Below are positions 9,432-18,574 of a stretch of 44,673 bases of DNA, piece after piece. This DNA comes from Pseudodesulfovibrio sp. (GTDB lineage Bacteria; Desulfobacterota; Desulfovibrionia; Desulfovibrionales; Desulfovibrionaceae), in contig NZ_JAQUWN010000008.1 of assembly GCF_028692895.1 (NCBI RefSeq), positions 1 to 44,673 on the forward strand. The letters are read 5' to 3'. The notes below the pieces were generated by a model. That model was given only the letters and a program-made list of their open reading frames with translations, searched no databases and was not told where the DNA came from. Position 1 is the stretch's first letter. Every line of letters starts with the position of its first letter. A program made the translations under genes and the position numbers.

Positions 9432-10697
9432 ATGACGCTTTTTTCGCGATTTTCGGCCGGAACAGGCCTCAAGATAGCCGTCCCCCTCGTCATCCTCATC
9501 CTGGCGGGCGCCGGGGGCTACGCCCTGATCGCCACCGCGCCCAAGGCCCGGCGGATGCCGCCGGTGACGGCCGCGCCCACGGTGGAGACCGCCGCCTTCA
9601 CGCGCGGGAGCCATCCGGTGACCCTCTCGGTCATGGGCACGGTGGTGGCCGCCCACGAGATTTCGCTCACGCCCCAGGTGGAGGGCAAGATCGTCGAGAC
9701 GGCCAAGGCCTTCGTGCCCGGCGGGTTCTTCGCCAAGGGCGAGGAGATGCTGCGCATCGACCCCAGCGACTACGAGCTGGCCCTGCGCGAGGTGAAGGCC
9801 GACGTGGCCGACGCCGAATACGACCTCAAGGTGGAGCTCGGCTACCAGAACGTGGCCGCCCGCGAGTGGAAGCTGCTCCGGCAGTCGGCCAAGGGGACCA
9901 TGCAGGACGCCGACCTGGCCCTGCGCAAGCCCCACCTGGAAAAGGCCAAGGCGGACCTGGAGGCGGCGCGGGCCAGGCTGGCCCAGGCCGAGCTCGACCT
10001 CTCGCGCACCACCATTGTCGCGCCCTTCCCGGCCGTGGTCGAGTCCGTGGCCGCCAACCTCGGGGCCACGGTCTCCAAGCAGGAGACCCTGGCCACCCTG
10101 GTGGGCACCGAGGAATTCTGGGTCCAGGCCACCGTGCCCGTGGACCGGCTGGACCGCATCCGCCTGCCCGGCGCGGACAACGCGGCCGGGGCCGACGCCG
10201 TGGTCGTCAGCGGGACCAACGGCCTGACCTCCCGGCGCGCGGGCGCGGTCATCCGGCTGCTTCCCTCTCTGGAGAGCGAGGGGCGCATGGCCCGCGTGCT
10301 CGTCTCGGTGCGCGACCCCCTGAACATCAAGGGCGACCCGTCCGTGCGGCCGCTGCTGCTCGGCAGCTACGTCAAGGTGCTCATCGACGGCGGCGAGGTG
10401 ACGGACTCCTTCGCCATCCCGCGCAAGGCGTTCCGCGACAACGGCAAAATCTGGGTCCTGGGGAGCGACGGCAAGATGGAAATCCGCAGCGTCGCCCCGG
10501 TCTGGCGCGACGCCGAGACCGTGCTGCTCACCGAAGGGCTGGCCGAGGGCGAGCAGGTGGTCCTCTCCTCCATCAACGCGCCGCTCGACGGCATGCGCCT
10601 GGAGTCCGCGTCCGTGAAGGCGGCCGCGAGCCCGGAACCCGGCGGCGGGTCGGACGTGGCCAACGCGACCCCGGAGGGCGGCAGCCATGACAACTAG
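9432..10697 (+). CDS. RND efflux periplasmic adaptor (HlyD/AcrA family)
   Basis: Membrane fusion protein of 421 residues that links the RND pump to the outer membrane channel. An N-terminal membrane anchor or signal segment (about 12-35) precedes a lipoyl/barrel-sandwich half with LTPQVEGKIVE and PGGFFAKGEEMLRIDP, a helical hairpin around residues 110-195, the second lipoyl half SRTTIVAPFPAVVES, and beta-barrel and membrane-proximal domains. A Shine-Dalgarno AAGGG precedes the ATG. The last codons overlap the start of the pump gene by 11 bases. The substrate cannot be told from sequence. Confidence 0.92.
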   Translation: MTLFSRFSAGTGLKIAVPLVILILAGAGGYALIATAPKARRMPPVTAAPTVETAAFTRGSHPVTLSVMGTVVAAHEISLTPQVEGKIVETAKAFVPGGFFAKGEEMLRIDPSDYELALREVKADVADAEYDLKVELGYQNVAAREWKLLRQSAKGTMQDADLALRKPHLEKAKADLEAARARLAQAELDLSRTTIVAPFPAVVESVAANLGATVSKQETLATLVGTEEFWVQATVPVDRLDRIRLPGADNAAGADAVVVSGTNGLTSRRAGAVIRLLPSLESEGRMARVLVSVRDPLNIKGDPSVRPLLLGSYVKVLIDGGEVTDSFAIPRKAFRDNGKIWVLGSDGKMEIRSVAPVWRDAETVLLTEGLAEGEQVVLSSINAPLDGMRLESASVKAAASPEPGGGSDVANATPEGGSHDN

Positions 10698-13600
10698 GCC
10701 CGGACGCGCCGAGCGCGGCGCCATCGCCTGGATGGCGGGCAACTCCATCGCCGCCAACCTGATGATGGTCCTCTTCCTGGTGGGCGGGCTGATCTTCGCC
10801 TTCCAGGTCAAGCAGGAGGTCTTTCCCGAGTTCGAGACCGACACCGTCTCCATCTCCATCGCCTACCCGGGCGCGAGCCCGGAGGAGGTGGAGCAGGGCG
10901 TCACCCTGGCCGTGGAGCAGGCGGTCCAGGGCATCGAGGGCGTCAAGGAGGTCACCTCCACCTCCAGCGAGGGCCAGGCCAGCATCGTGGTCGAGGCCCT
11001 GGAGGGCGCGAACGTCCAGCGGCTGCTCCAGGACGTGAAGAGCGAGGTGGACGGCATCACCTCCCTGCCCGAGGAGGCGGAGGAGCCGGTCATTTCCGAG
11101 GGAACCCACCGCCGCGACGTCCTCTCCCTGATGATCTACGGCAAGCAGGACGAACTGGCCCTGCGCGAACTGGCCGAGCAGTTGCGCGAGGAGTTGCTGG
11201 CCTCCTCCGGCATCACCCAGGCCGAGCTCAAGGAGGTCAGCGGGCTTCAGATCAGCGTGGAGGTCCCCGAGGCCAAGCTGCGCGCCCACAACCTGACCCT
11301 CTCCACCGTGGCCGAGACCCTGGGCGACGCCGCCCTGGACATGCCCGGCGGGTCCATCAAGACCTCCGCGGGCGAGGTGCTGGTGCGCATGCGCGAGCGC
11401 CGGGACTGGGCGCACGAGTTCGCGAACATCCCGGTGGTCACGGGCCCGGACGGCGCCCAGGTCCTGCTCGGCGACATCGGCTCCGTGGCCGACGGGTTCC
11501 AGGACGACGACATCATCACCCGATACAACGGCCAGCCCGCCGTGCGCCTGGACGTCTTCCGCATCGGCGACCAGACTCCCGGCTCGGTGGCCGCGGCCGC
11601 CCGCAAGGTCCTGGCCGAGTTCGAGCTGCGGCTCCCTTCCTCGGTGCACGTCGTGGTCCTCAACGACTCCTCCGAAATCTTCAACCAGCGCATGGACCTG
11701 CTCATCGGCAACGGCTGCATGGGCCTGGTCCTGGTCTTCATCCTCCTGGCCGTCTTCCTGGACGCCCGGCTCGCCTTCTGGGTGGCCATGGGCATCCCGG
11801 TCTCCTTCCTCGGCTCGTTCATCGCGCTCAAGGCCGCCGGGGTGAGCGTGAACATGATCTCAATGTTCGCCTTCCTCATCGCGCTGGGCATCGTGGTGGA
11901 CGACGCCATCGTGGTGGGCGAGAACGTCTTCACCATGCGCCAGCAGGGCATGTCGCCGCTGAGGGCCGCCATCAGGGGCGCGCGCGAGATAGCCCTGCCC
12001 GTTGTCTTCAGCGTGCTGACCAACATCGTGACCTTCCTGCCGCTCATGTTCATTCCGGGCATGATGGGCAAGATGATGTACTGCATCCCGGTGGTGGTCA
12101 TCAGCGTGTTCGCGGTCTCGCTCATCGAGAGCCTGTTCATCCTGCCCGCCCACCTGGCCCACGTGAGCGAGCGCGGGCCTGGCCGGTTTCTGAGCTGGGC
12201 CGCCGCCCGCCAGAAGCGGATCGGCGACGGGCTCCTGTCCTTCATCCGCAACGTCTACCGGCCGTTCCTGGACCGCTGCCTGACCTGGCGCTACGTCACC
12301 CTGGCCGCCGGGGTGGCCCTGCTCCTGCTCAGCGCGGCCTACGCCCTGAGCGGGCGGCTGGGCATGACCCTGATGCCCCGCATCGAGTCCGACTACGCCT
12401 ACGCCATGGCCGAGCTGCCCTACGGCTCGCCCGTGGCCCGGACCGAGGCCGTGCGCGACAAGCTCCTGGACGCGGCCGAGCGCGTGGTGGCGGTGAACGG
12501 CGGCGACAGGCTGCGCCTGGGCACCTACGCCAAGATCGGCGGGGCCGGGCGCGACATCTCGGGCAGCCATGTGGTCAGCGTCCAGATCTACCTGACCGGC
12601 GCGGACACGCGGCCCATCTCCACCGAGGAGTTCGTGCAGGCGTGGCGGCGGGAGGCCGGGGTCATCCCCGGCCTGGAGAACCTGACCTTCCAGTCGGACC
12701 AGGGCGGGCCCGGAGCGGGCAACGAGCTGGAAATCCAGCTCACCCACAGCGACGAGGAGACGCTGAAGCAGGCGGCCGCCGAACTTGCCGAGGCCCTGTC
12801 CTACTTCCCCAAGGTCAAGGACATCGACGACGGCTTTTCGCCCGGCAAGCAGCAGCTCGACTTCAAGATCCGGCCCGAGGGCGAGAGCCTGGGCCTCACC
12901 GCCCAGGACATCGCCAGCCAGGTCCGCGCCGCCTACTACGGCAAGGAGGTCCTGCGCCAGCAGCGCGGCCGCAACGAGGTCAAGGTCCTGGTGCGCCGCC
13001 CCGAGTCCGAGCGCGAGTCCGAGTTCGACCTGGAGGAGTTCATGGTCCGCACCCCGGACGGCAAGGACGTGCCCCTGCGCGAGGTGGTGGACGTGACCCG
13101 CGGCCGGGCCTACACCTCCATCAAGCACGTGGACGGCCGCCGCTCCCTGGTGGTCGGCTGCGACGTCACGCCGCGCAACGAGGCCGGGCAGGTCCTGACC
13201 GAGGTCCTGCGCGACGCCATGCCGAAGCTCCAGGCCAGGCACCCCGGCCTGGGCTACTCCATCGAGGGCCACCAGGGCGACATGAGCGAGGGCATGGACA
13301 GCCTGTACACCGGCCTGTTCCTGGCGTTGCTCGGCATCTACGCGCTCCTGGCCATTCCCTTCAAGAGCTACGTCCAGCCGATCATCATCATGGTCAGCAT
13401 CCCCTTCGGCACCGTGGGAGCCGTGCTGGGCCACCTGCTCATGGGCTATCCGCTGAGCCTGAACAGCATGCTCGGCATCGTGGCCCTGGCGGGCGTGGTG
13501 GTCAACGACTCCCTGGTGTTCATCGAATACGCCAACCGCCAGCGCACCCTGGGGCACTGCGCCCACGACGCCGTGCTGGAGGCGGGGACCGCGCGCTTCC

Positions 13601-13848
13601 GGCCGATCATGCTGACCACCCTGACCACCTTCGGCGGCCTGGCCCCCATGATCCTGGAGACCTCGCGCCAGGCCCAGTTCCTCATCCCCATGGCCATCTC
13701 GCTCGGCTTCGGCATCCTCTTCGCCACCGGCATCACCCTGATCCTGGTGCCCGCCCTGTACATGGCCCTGGAGGACGTCCGGGAGGGCGTGGGCCGCCTC
13801 GGAGCCCGGCGGGCCGGGAGCCGGGCGAACCGGGAGGCCGACGCATGA
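10687..13848 (+). CDS. RND family efflux pump, AcrB-like
   Basis: Proton-driven inner membrane transporter of 1053 residues, the normal RND length, with two repeats each having a large periplasmic loop. The first membrane helix follows GNSIAANLMM, and the porter segment VFPEFETDTVSISIAYPGASPEEVE is typical. The proton-relay helix carries the paired acidic residues in LGIVVDDAIVVGEN; the second half has GIVALAGVVVNDSLVF. The ATG at 10687 overlaps the end of the adaptor gene. The TGA overlaps the start of the next small gene (ATGA). It looks like the HAE1/multidrug branch and not the metal-exporting CusA branch, but the substrate is not determined. Confidence 0.94.
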   Translation: MTTRPGRAERGAIAWMAGNSIAANLMMVLFLVGGLIFAFQVKQEVFPEFETDTVSISIAYPGASPEEVEQGVTLAVEQAVQGIEGVKEVTSTSSEGQASIVVEALEGANVQRLLQDVKSEVDGITSLPEEAEEPVISEGTHRRDVLSLMIYGKQDELALRELAEQLREELLASSGITQAELKEVSGLQISVEVPEAKLRAHNLTLSTVAETLGDAALDMPGGSIKTSAGEVLVRMRERRDWAHEFANIPVVTGPDGAQVLLGDIGSVADGFQDDDIITRYNGQPAVRLDVFRIGDQTPGSVAAAARKVLAEFELRLPSSVHVVVLNDSSEIFNQRMDLLIGNGCMGLVLVFILLAVFLDARLAFWVAMGIPVSFLGSFIALKAAGVSVNMISMFAFLIALGIVVDDAIVVGENVFTMRQQGMSPLRAAIRGAREIALPVVFSVLTNIVTFLPLMFIPGMMGKMMYCIPVVVISVFAVSLIESLFILPAHLAHVSERGPGRFLSWAAARQKRIGDGLLSFIRNVYRPFLDRCLTWRYVTLAAGVALLLLSAAYALSGRLGMTLMPRIESDYAYAMAELPYGSPVARTEAVRDKLLDAAERVVAVNGGDRLRLGTYAKIGGAGRDISGSHVVSVQIYLTGADTRPISTEEFVQAWRREAGVIPGLENLTFQSDQGGPGAGNELEIQLTHSDEETLKQAAAELAEALSYFPKVKDIDDGFSPGKQQLDFKIRPEGESLGLTAQDIASQVRAAYYGKEVLRQQRGRNEVKVLVRRPESERESEFDLEEFMVRTPDGKDVPLREVVDVTRGRAYTSIKHVDGRRSLVVGCDVTPRNEAGQVLTEVLRDAMPKLQARHPGLGYSIEGHQGDMSEGMDSLYTGLFLALLGIYALLAIPFKSYVQPIIIMVSIPFGTVGAVLGHLLMGYPLSLNSMLGIVALAGVVVNDSLVFIEYANRQRTLGHCAHDAVLEAGTARFRPIMLTTLTTFGGLAPMILETSRQAQFLIPMAISLGFGILFATGITLILVPALYMALEDVREGVGRLGARRAGSRANREADA

Positions 13849-14057
13849 CCCGCCTCGACGCGACGCCCGGAGAAGGACGCGCGGCCGAGGAGCCGGGCAA
13901 GGACCGCCGGGGAGCGGGCTGCCCCCTGCGCGGCCATTCGGTCTGCTCCCTGATCCTGCTCCTGGAGGAACGGGGACTGGAGCTGCCGCCCGGGACCTTG
14001 ACCCCGAACGAGATGGATGCCTGCGCCCTCTGCCTGCTGGGGCGGCTGGCCGGATAG
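13845..14057 (+). CDS. Small cysteine-containing protein coupled to the RND pump
   Basis: Unrecognised 70-residue frame that begins in the ATGA overlap with the RND pump stop, which is the main evidence that it is a gene. The N-terminal third is charged and probably flexible. The rest has four cysteines in two pairs, GCPLRGHSVC and CALC, separated by a hydrophobic helix-like part (SLILLLEERGLEL). The CxxC and second pair could bind a metal or Fe-S cluster; that is inference. No signal peptide is seen. A chance open frame in GC-rich DNA cannot be excluded. Confidence 0.5.
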   Translation: MTRLDATPGEGRAAEEPGKDRRGAGCPLRGHSVCSLILLLEERGLELPPGTLTPNEMDACALCLLGRLAG

Positions 14058-14099
14058 GTCGCGGGTCGGGATGCAGGCGAAGAGGCCCGGAAAAGGGGG

Positions 14100-14417
14100 C
14101 TAGCCGCCGCTTTCGGGCACGATCTTGACCCCGCCGCCGGCGCCGCCCGAGACGCCGCCCCGCCCCGGCCCGCCCCGTTGCCGGGCCTTGGCCTCCTCGT
14201 CCGGGAGGTTGCAGTATTCGTTGAGCTGCTTCCGGTCCAGGTGGCGGGAGAGCTGCTTGATGACGGTCCAATCCAGGTCTTCCAGCTCCTGGCGGCGGTC
14301 CAGGCTGGAGTCGCTCTCGATTCCCTTTGTCGGCTTGGTTTTCTTCCCGTGCTCATCTTCAAGGATGGGCCGGACGGCCAGGGCCACCAGCAGGAGAATC
14401 ATCGGGAATCGTTGCAT
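14100..14417 (-). CDS. Hypothetical small secreted protein
   Basis: Unrecognised protein of 105 residues. It starts with a short hydrophobic segment (MQRFPMILLLVALAV) that could be a signal peptide or membrane anchor. A charged middle part follows (DRRQELEDLDWTVIKQLSRH) with one cysteine in LNEYCNLPDEEA, then a glycine-rich low-complexity tail. The ATG at 14417 is preferred since the hydrophobic segment then lies at the N-terminus; no strong Shine-Dalgarno is seen. It converges on the RND operon end and no function can be assigned. Confidence 0.5.
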   Translation of the reverse strand: MQRFPMILLLVALAVRPILEDEHGKKTKPTKGIESDSSLDRRQELEDLDWTVIKQLSRHLDRKQLNEYCNLPDEEAKARQRGGPGRGGVSGGAGGGVKIVPESGG

Positions 14418-14556
14418 GGATGTCTCGCGGTTGGGGGTGGGGCGAGGGCGCTCGCCCACGGTGTTTCGGCCTGAGGCCGATCCTGGCCGCGAATTGTTGG
14501 ACGGTGTTTTGCGCCGTCTTGATAAATGTAAGGGACCCGGTTGATCGGGGAGCGGG

Positions 14557-15327
14557 TCAGGGCAGGGCCCAGGGTGCGCGCAGCCGGGCGTGGGCCGCCT
14601 CGGGGAGCTGGACCAGCACGGGCCGGGCAGCCGGGTCGAGCCAGAGGATGAGCTTTTGCAGGGCCTCGCCGTTCAGGGCCGTGCACCCGGAGGTGGGCGC
14701 GTCGTCGGGCTTGAGCAGGTGCATGAAGATGCAGGACCCCCGGCCGGGAGCCGGGCGGCTCAGGTTGTGGGCCACCAGCAGGCCGATGCGGTAGACGCCG
14801 TCGGGCCGGAGCATGGTCTCCGCGCTCTTCCACGGCTTGGGCCCCGGGCCGGGCAGCCGGACCAGGGAGTTGTAGTGGTTCGACGCCACGTCGTCCACGC
14901 AGTAGAGGTCCGGCCCCACGCCCATGACCGGCAGGCCGGTTCCCGCCAGGTCGGCGGGGTCGTAGGCGAAGGCCAGGGGCAGGCCGAAGGCCCCGGACGG
15001 GGCCTTGCCGTCCCCCTCCTTCTTGATCGGTTCGCCGGACAGGGCGGCGTCCGGCCCGTGCAGCCCGACGCCCCAGCCCAGGCCGTGCACGCCGAGGTCC
15101 GCGCGCACCGGGCCTCCGGCCGCGCGCCAGGGCCCGCCGTCGCGCCGTTCGTACCAACTCAGGGAGCCGGCTTGGCTGTCCCAGTCCGGCGCGGTGACCA
15201 CCACCAACTGGCGGCAGGACGCCATCCAGGCGGGGACGCCCTCCGCGCCCGCCGGGGCGGGGACGGCGGCCAGGGTGGCGAGCAGGGCGGCGAGGACAAG
15301 GGCGGGCAGGATGTGACGGCTCGGCAT
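14557..15327 (-). CDS. L,D-transpeptidase-like (YkuD) exported protein
   Basis: Predicted periplasmic protein of 256 residues with a cleavable signal peptide (LPALVLAALLATLAAVPAPAG). The C-terminal half has a YkuD-like pattern: a conserved His in CIFMHLL (about 203) and the nucleophile motif TSGCTAL with Cys about 215. YkuD enzymes form 3-3 peptidoglycan crosslinks or attach proteins to peptidoglycan. The motif is a variant of the usual HG-S-GC-R form, lacking the final Arg, so the branch is the less-studied L,D-transpeptidase catalytic-domain-like group. ATG at 15327 is chosen for its AAGGAG site; the 14 in-frame codons upstream look untranslated. Confidence 0.75.
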   Translation of the reverse strand: MPSRHILPALVLAALLATLAAVPAPAGAEGVPAWMASCRQLVVVTAPDWDSQAGSLSWYERRDGGPWRAAGGPVRADLGVHGLGWGVGLHGPDAALSGEPIKKEGDGKAPSGAFGLPLAFAYDPADLAGTGLPVMGVGPDLYCVDDVASNHYNSLVRLPGPGPKPWKSAETMLRPDGVYRIGLLVAHNLSRPAPGRGSCIFMHLLKPDDAPTSGCTALNGEALQKLILWLDPAARPVLVQLPEAAHARLRAPWALP

Positions 15328-15412
15328 GGAGGGCTCCTTTGGCGAGGGTTGCTCAATCGTGCCTATCACACCCGGCCCGGCGGCGGAAAGGGGCGGAGCG
15401 GACGCGGGCGCG

Positions 15413-15443
15413 AAAAAAAGGGAGCCCGGCGAGGCCGGACTCC
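15413..15443 (-). terminator. Intrinsic terminator of proVWX
   Basis: On the minus strand a GC-rich stem (CTCC/GGAG plus CCGGC/GCCGG with one mismatch, GAG loop; 15421-15443) is followed by a run of seven T (15419-15413). It lies 25 bases after the proX stop. Confidence 0.85.
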
Positions 15444-15467
15444 CCCTGGAGGGCTTGAGGGAAGGGA

Positions 15468-16502
15468 TTACTTCGCGGCGGCCTCACGGGCGGCCGTGAG
15501 CCACTTGTTCCACAAGTCCTGGTGCCTGGCGATCCATTCGTCGGCGTGGCGGGCGATGTCCTTTTCGGACTTCTCGCCCTCGTTCATCCGGGTGTTCTGC
15601 TCGCTGATGTCCGAGAGCGACAGGGTGAACTCCTCCAGGAATTTCGCGGCGGCCGGGTTGGCGGCCAGGAACTTCCTGTTGGCCACGCAGCGGATGTCCG
15701 AGACCACGAAGCCCGCCTTGAGCGGGTTGGAGACCGCGCCCTCCACGCCGGACACGGTCATCCGGTCAACGGCCATGGCCTGGGCCTCGGTGGGCTTGAT
15801 CCCGGGCACGTTGATCCACATGACGTCCTGGCCGGGCTTGAACTTGAACACGGTCCAGTTGGGCGTCCAGGTGTAGAAGAAGACGGGCTTGCCCGACTTG
15901 TAGGCCCCGAGGGCGGCGGCCATGCCCGCCTCGTAGGAGGCCTTGACCGGGTCGATGTACTTGTCCAGGCCGTAGACCTTCATGTGGTGGGCGATGACCT
16001 TCTCGCAGCCCCAGCCGGGGGGGCAGGCGGTCAGGTCGGCCTTGCCGTCGCCGTTCTGGTCAAAGGCCTTGACGACCTCGGGCCGCTTGAAGTCGTCCAG
16101 GGACTTGATGTTGAACTTCTCCACCTCGCGTTTGGAGACCAGGTAGCCCTGCATGCCGCCCGCCTTGGCCACGTATCCGATCTTCTCGGCCTTGGCGTCG
16201 AAGTTTTTGGGCAGTTGGGCGTCGTGCATGGGGAACCAGCCGTTGGCCCAGTAGTCCACGTCGCCCAGGGTGACGGACTTGTAGAAGATGGGGTTGGTCA
16301 GGTCCTTGGGCTTTTCGACGTCGTAGCCCAGCTCGGTCAGCGCCTTGCGGATCAGCGCCTCCTGGAAGAAGCCGGTGTTCCAGGTGGCCCGCGCGGGCCG
16401 GACGGTCACGCCCTCGCCGGGGGTCGTGTTCAGGGCCAGGGCGTTGGCGGCCAGCGCGGCCGTGAGCAGCGCGGCCAGGGTCAGTTGCAGCAGTCGTTTC
16501 AT
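15468..16502 (-). CDS. proX: Glycine betaine/proline ABC transporter, binding protein
   Basis: Periplasmic substrate-binding protein of 344 residues for betaine-type osmoprotectants. It has a signal peptide (LTLAALLTAALAANALA) and the OpuAC/ProX domain, with conserved aromatic-box segments such as VDYWANGWFPMHD and FFYTWTPNWTVFKF, which in ProX bind the quaternary amine by cation-pi contacts. Third gene of proV-proW-proX, 21 bases after proW, followed by a strong terminator. It would take up glycine betaine or proline betaine under osmotic stress; the exact ligand is inferred. Confidence 0.92.
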   Translation of the reverse strand: MKRLLQLTLAALLTAALAANALALNTTPGEGVTVRPARATWNTGFFQEALIRKALTELGYDVEKPKDLTNPIFYKSVTLGDVDYWANGWFPMHDAQLPKNFDAKAEKIGYVAKAGGMQGYLVSKREVEKFNIKSLDDFKRPEVVKAFDQNGDGKADLTACPPGWGCEKVIAHHMKVYGLDKYIDPVKASYEAGMAAALGAYKSGKPVFFYTWTPNWTVFKFKPGQDVMWINVPGIKPTEAQAMAVDRMTVSGVEGAVSNPLKAGFVVSDIRCVANRKFLAANPAAAKFLEEFTLSLSDISEQNTRMNEGEKSEKDIARHADEWIARHQDLWNKWLTAAREAAAK

Positions 16503-16523
16503 GGAACCTCCTGGGATTCTTGG

Positions 16524-17354
16524 TTACTTTTTTTGCGCCATGGACTGGGTAATGCGGTCGAGGACGATGGCCATGAGCACGATGCCCAGGCCGCCGACCA
16601 CGGCGCGGCCGATGTCCAGGGTGTTCAGGCCGAGGATGACCGGGGAGCCCAGGCCGCCCGCGCCGATAAGGGCGGCGATGACGACCATGGACAGGGCCAT
16701 CATGATGGTCTGGTTGAGCCCGGCCAGGATGGTGGGCATGGCCAGAGGGATCTGGACCTTGAAGAGGACCTGGCGGCGGGTGGCCCCGAAGGCCAGGGCG
16801 GCCTCCACCAGCTCCGGGTGCACGCCCCGGATGCCCAGGCCGGTCAGCCGGATGATGGGCGGCAGGGCGAAGATGATGGTGGCCAGCACGCCCGCCACGT
16901 TGCCCACGGAAAAGAGCATGACGATGGGCACCAGGTAGACGAAGGCGGGGGTGGTCTGCATGGCGTCCAGCACCGGGCGCAGCCCCGCCTCGAACCGGTC
17001 GCTGCGGCCGGACATGATGCCCAGCGGCACGCCGGCCACGGCGCAGACGACCACCGAGGAAAGGACCATGGCGAGGGTGGTCATGGTCTCGCCCCACAGC
17101 CCGAGGTAGCCCACCAGGAGCATGGCCGTAAGCGAGAACAGGGCCAGCCGCTTGCCCGAGAACCGCCAGGCCGCCAGGCAGACCACGGCGATGATCACCG
17201 CCGGGTGCGCGGCGTTCAGGCCGTGGTCGAAGCCGTTCAGGAGCCGCTCCACCGGCCATTTGAGCATCTGAAAGAATTCCCGGTAGTTGTCCACCAGCCA
17301 CTCCACGGCGTCCGAGACCCACCGGTCCAGGGGGATGACGTAGTTGTCGAACAT
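16524..17354 (-). CDS. proW: Glycine betaine/proline ABC transporter, permease
   Basis: Inner membrane permease of 276 residues in the ProW/OpuAB family. It has several hydrophobic helices and the ATPase-coupling EAA-like region EAALAFGATRRQVLFKVQIP, followed by PTILAGLNQTIMMALSMVVI. Its ATG at 17354 overlaps the TGA of proV (TGATG). It forms the channel half of the betaine importer with ProV and ProX. Confidence 0.92.
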   Translation of the reverse strand: MFDNYVIPLDRWVSDAVEWLVDNYREFFQMLKWPVERLLNGFDHGLNAAHPAVIIAVVCLAAWRFSGKRLALFSLTAMLLVGYLGLWGETMTTLAMVLSSVVVCAVAGVPLGIMSGRSDRFEAGLRPVLDAMQTTPAFVYLVPIVMLFSVGNVAGVLATIIFALPPIIRLTGLGIRGVHPELVEAALAFGATRRQVLFKVQIPLAMPTILAGLNQTIMMALSMVVIAALIGAGGLGSPVILGLNTLDIGRAVVGGLGIVLMAIVLDRITQSMAQKK

Positions 17355-18574
17355 CAGTTGATCCCTCCTTCTTCGAGGTTGGCTTCGGTGCGGTGCAGGA
17401 TGCGCAGGAATCGGGTCTTGGAGACCACGCCCCGGTACACGCCGTTTTCATCCGCCACGGGCACGGGCCAGGGGCTGGAGGCGACCATGGGCAGGATGTC
17501 CTGCATGGAGTCGGCGGCGGCGGCGGCCCGCGCGCCGGGCAGGAAGGCGCGGCTGAGCGGGTTGGCTGGCTCGCCCGTCTCCAGGGCGTCGCGGATGGAG
17601 TCCGTGGAGACCACGCCCAGGAAGCGGTGGCGGGCGTCCAGGGCGTAGCCGAAATCCCGCTCGCTGCCGCTCAGGATCTCATGGGCGGCGCGCAGGCTGC
17701 CCGCGCGGGTGACCACCAGGGTGGGGTGGCTGTCGCGCGCGATGTCGCCCGCGCTGATGACGCCGGTGGGGTCCACGCCTCGGAAGAAGGCGCGCACGTA
17801 GTCGTTGGCCGGGTTCTGGAGAATTTCGTCGGGCGTGCCCACCTGGACCACGTTGCCGCCCTCCATGATGGCGATGCGGTCGCCGATGCGCAGGGCCTCG
17901 TCCAGGTCGTGGGAGATGAAGACGATGGTCCGCTGGTCCTCCTCCTGGAGCTTGAGCAGTTCGTCCTGCATCTCGGTGCGGATGAGCGGGTCCAGGGCCG
18001 AGAAGGCCTCGTCCATGAGCAGGATTTCCGGGTCCACGGCCAGGCCTCGCGCCAGGCCGACGCGCTGCTGCATCCCGCCCGAGAGCTGGGACGGGTACTG
18101 GTCCTCCCATCCCGCCAGGCCGACCTGCTCCAGGGCCTCGCGGGCCCTGGCGCGGCGTCTGGCCTTGTCCACCCCGGCCAGTTCGAGGCCGAATGCGGCG
18201 TTGTCCAGCACGGTCTGGTGCGGCATCAGGGCGAAGGACTGGAAGACCATGCTCATGTTGTGCAGCCGGAACCTGACCAGCTCCTCCGCGTTCATGGCGG
18301 TGATGTCCTCGCCGTCCACCAGGACCCGGCCGGCAGTGGGCTCGATGAGCCGGTTGAGCATACGCACGATGGTGGACTTGCCCGAGCCGGAGAGGCCCAT
18401 GATGACGAAAATCTCGCCCGAGCGGATTTCGAAGGAGGCGTTGTTGACGCCGACGGTCATGCCGGTCCGCTCCAGGACCGACGCCTTGTCGTACCCTTCC
18501 CCGAGCAGCTTCAGGGCCAGGCGCGGCTTGTTGCCGAAAATTTTGTAGAGGTTCTCTACGCGGATTTTTTCCAT
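17354..18574 (-). CDS. proV: Glycine betaine/proline ABC transporter, ATPase
   Basis: Cytoplasmic ATPase of 406 residues. ABC domain with Walker A GLSGSGKST, signature LSGGMQQRVGLARG and Walker B ILLMDEAFSALDP; after about residue 280 a pair of CBS-like modules (one around THPTLVVTRAGSLRAAHEIL), which in OpuA-type transporters sense ionic strength or nucleotides. Start at 18574 with a GGAGA site. First gene of the operon; the long gap upstream (18575-19165) should hold its promoter. Confidence 0.93.
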   Translation of the reverse strand: MEKIRVENLYKIFGNKPRLALKLLGEGYDKASVLERTGMTVGVNNASFEIRSGEIFVIMGLSGSGKSTIVRMLNRLIEPTAGRVLVDGEDITAMNAEELVRFRLHNMSMVFQSFALMPHQTVLDNAAFGLELAGVDKARRRARAREALEQVGLAGWEDQYPSQLSGGMQQRVGLARGLAVDPEILLMDEAFSALDPLIRTEMQDELLKLQEEDQRTIVFISHDLDEALRIGDRIAIMEGGNVVQVGTPDEILQNPANDYVRAFFRGVDPTGVISAGDIARDSHPTLVVTRAGSLRAAHEILSGSERDFGYALDARHRFLGVVSTDSIRDALETGEPANPLSRAFLPGARAAAAADSMQDILPMVASSPWPVPVADENGVYRGVVSKTRFLRILHRTEANLEEGGIN

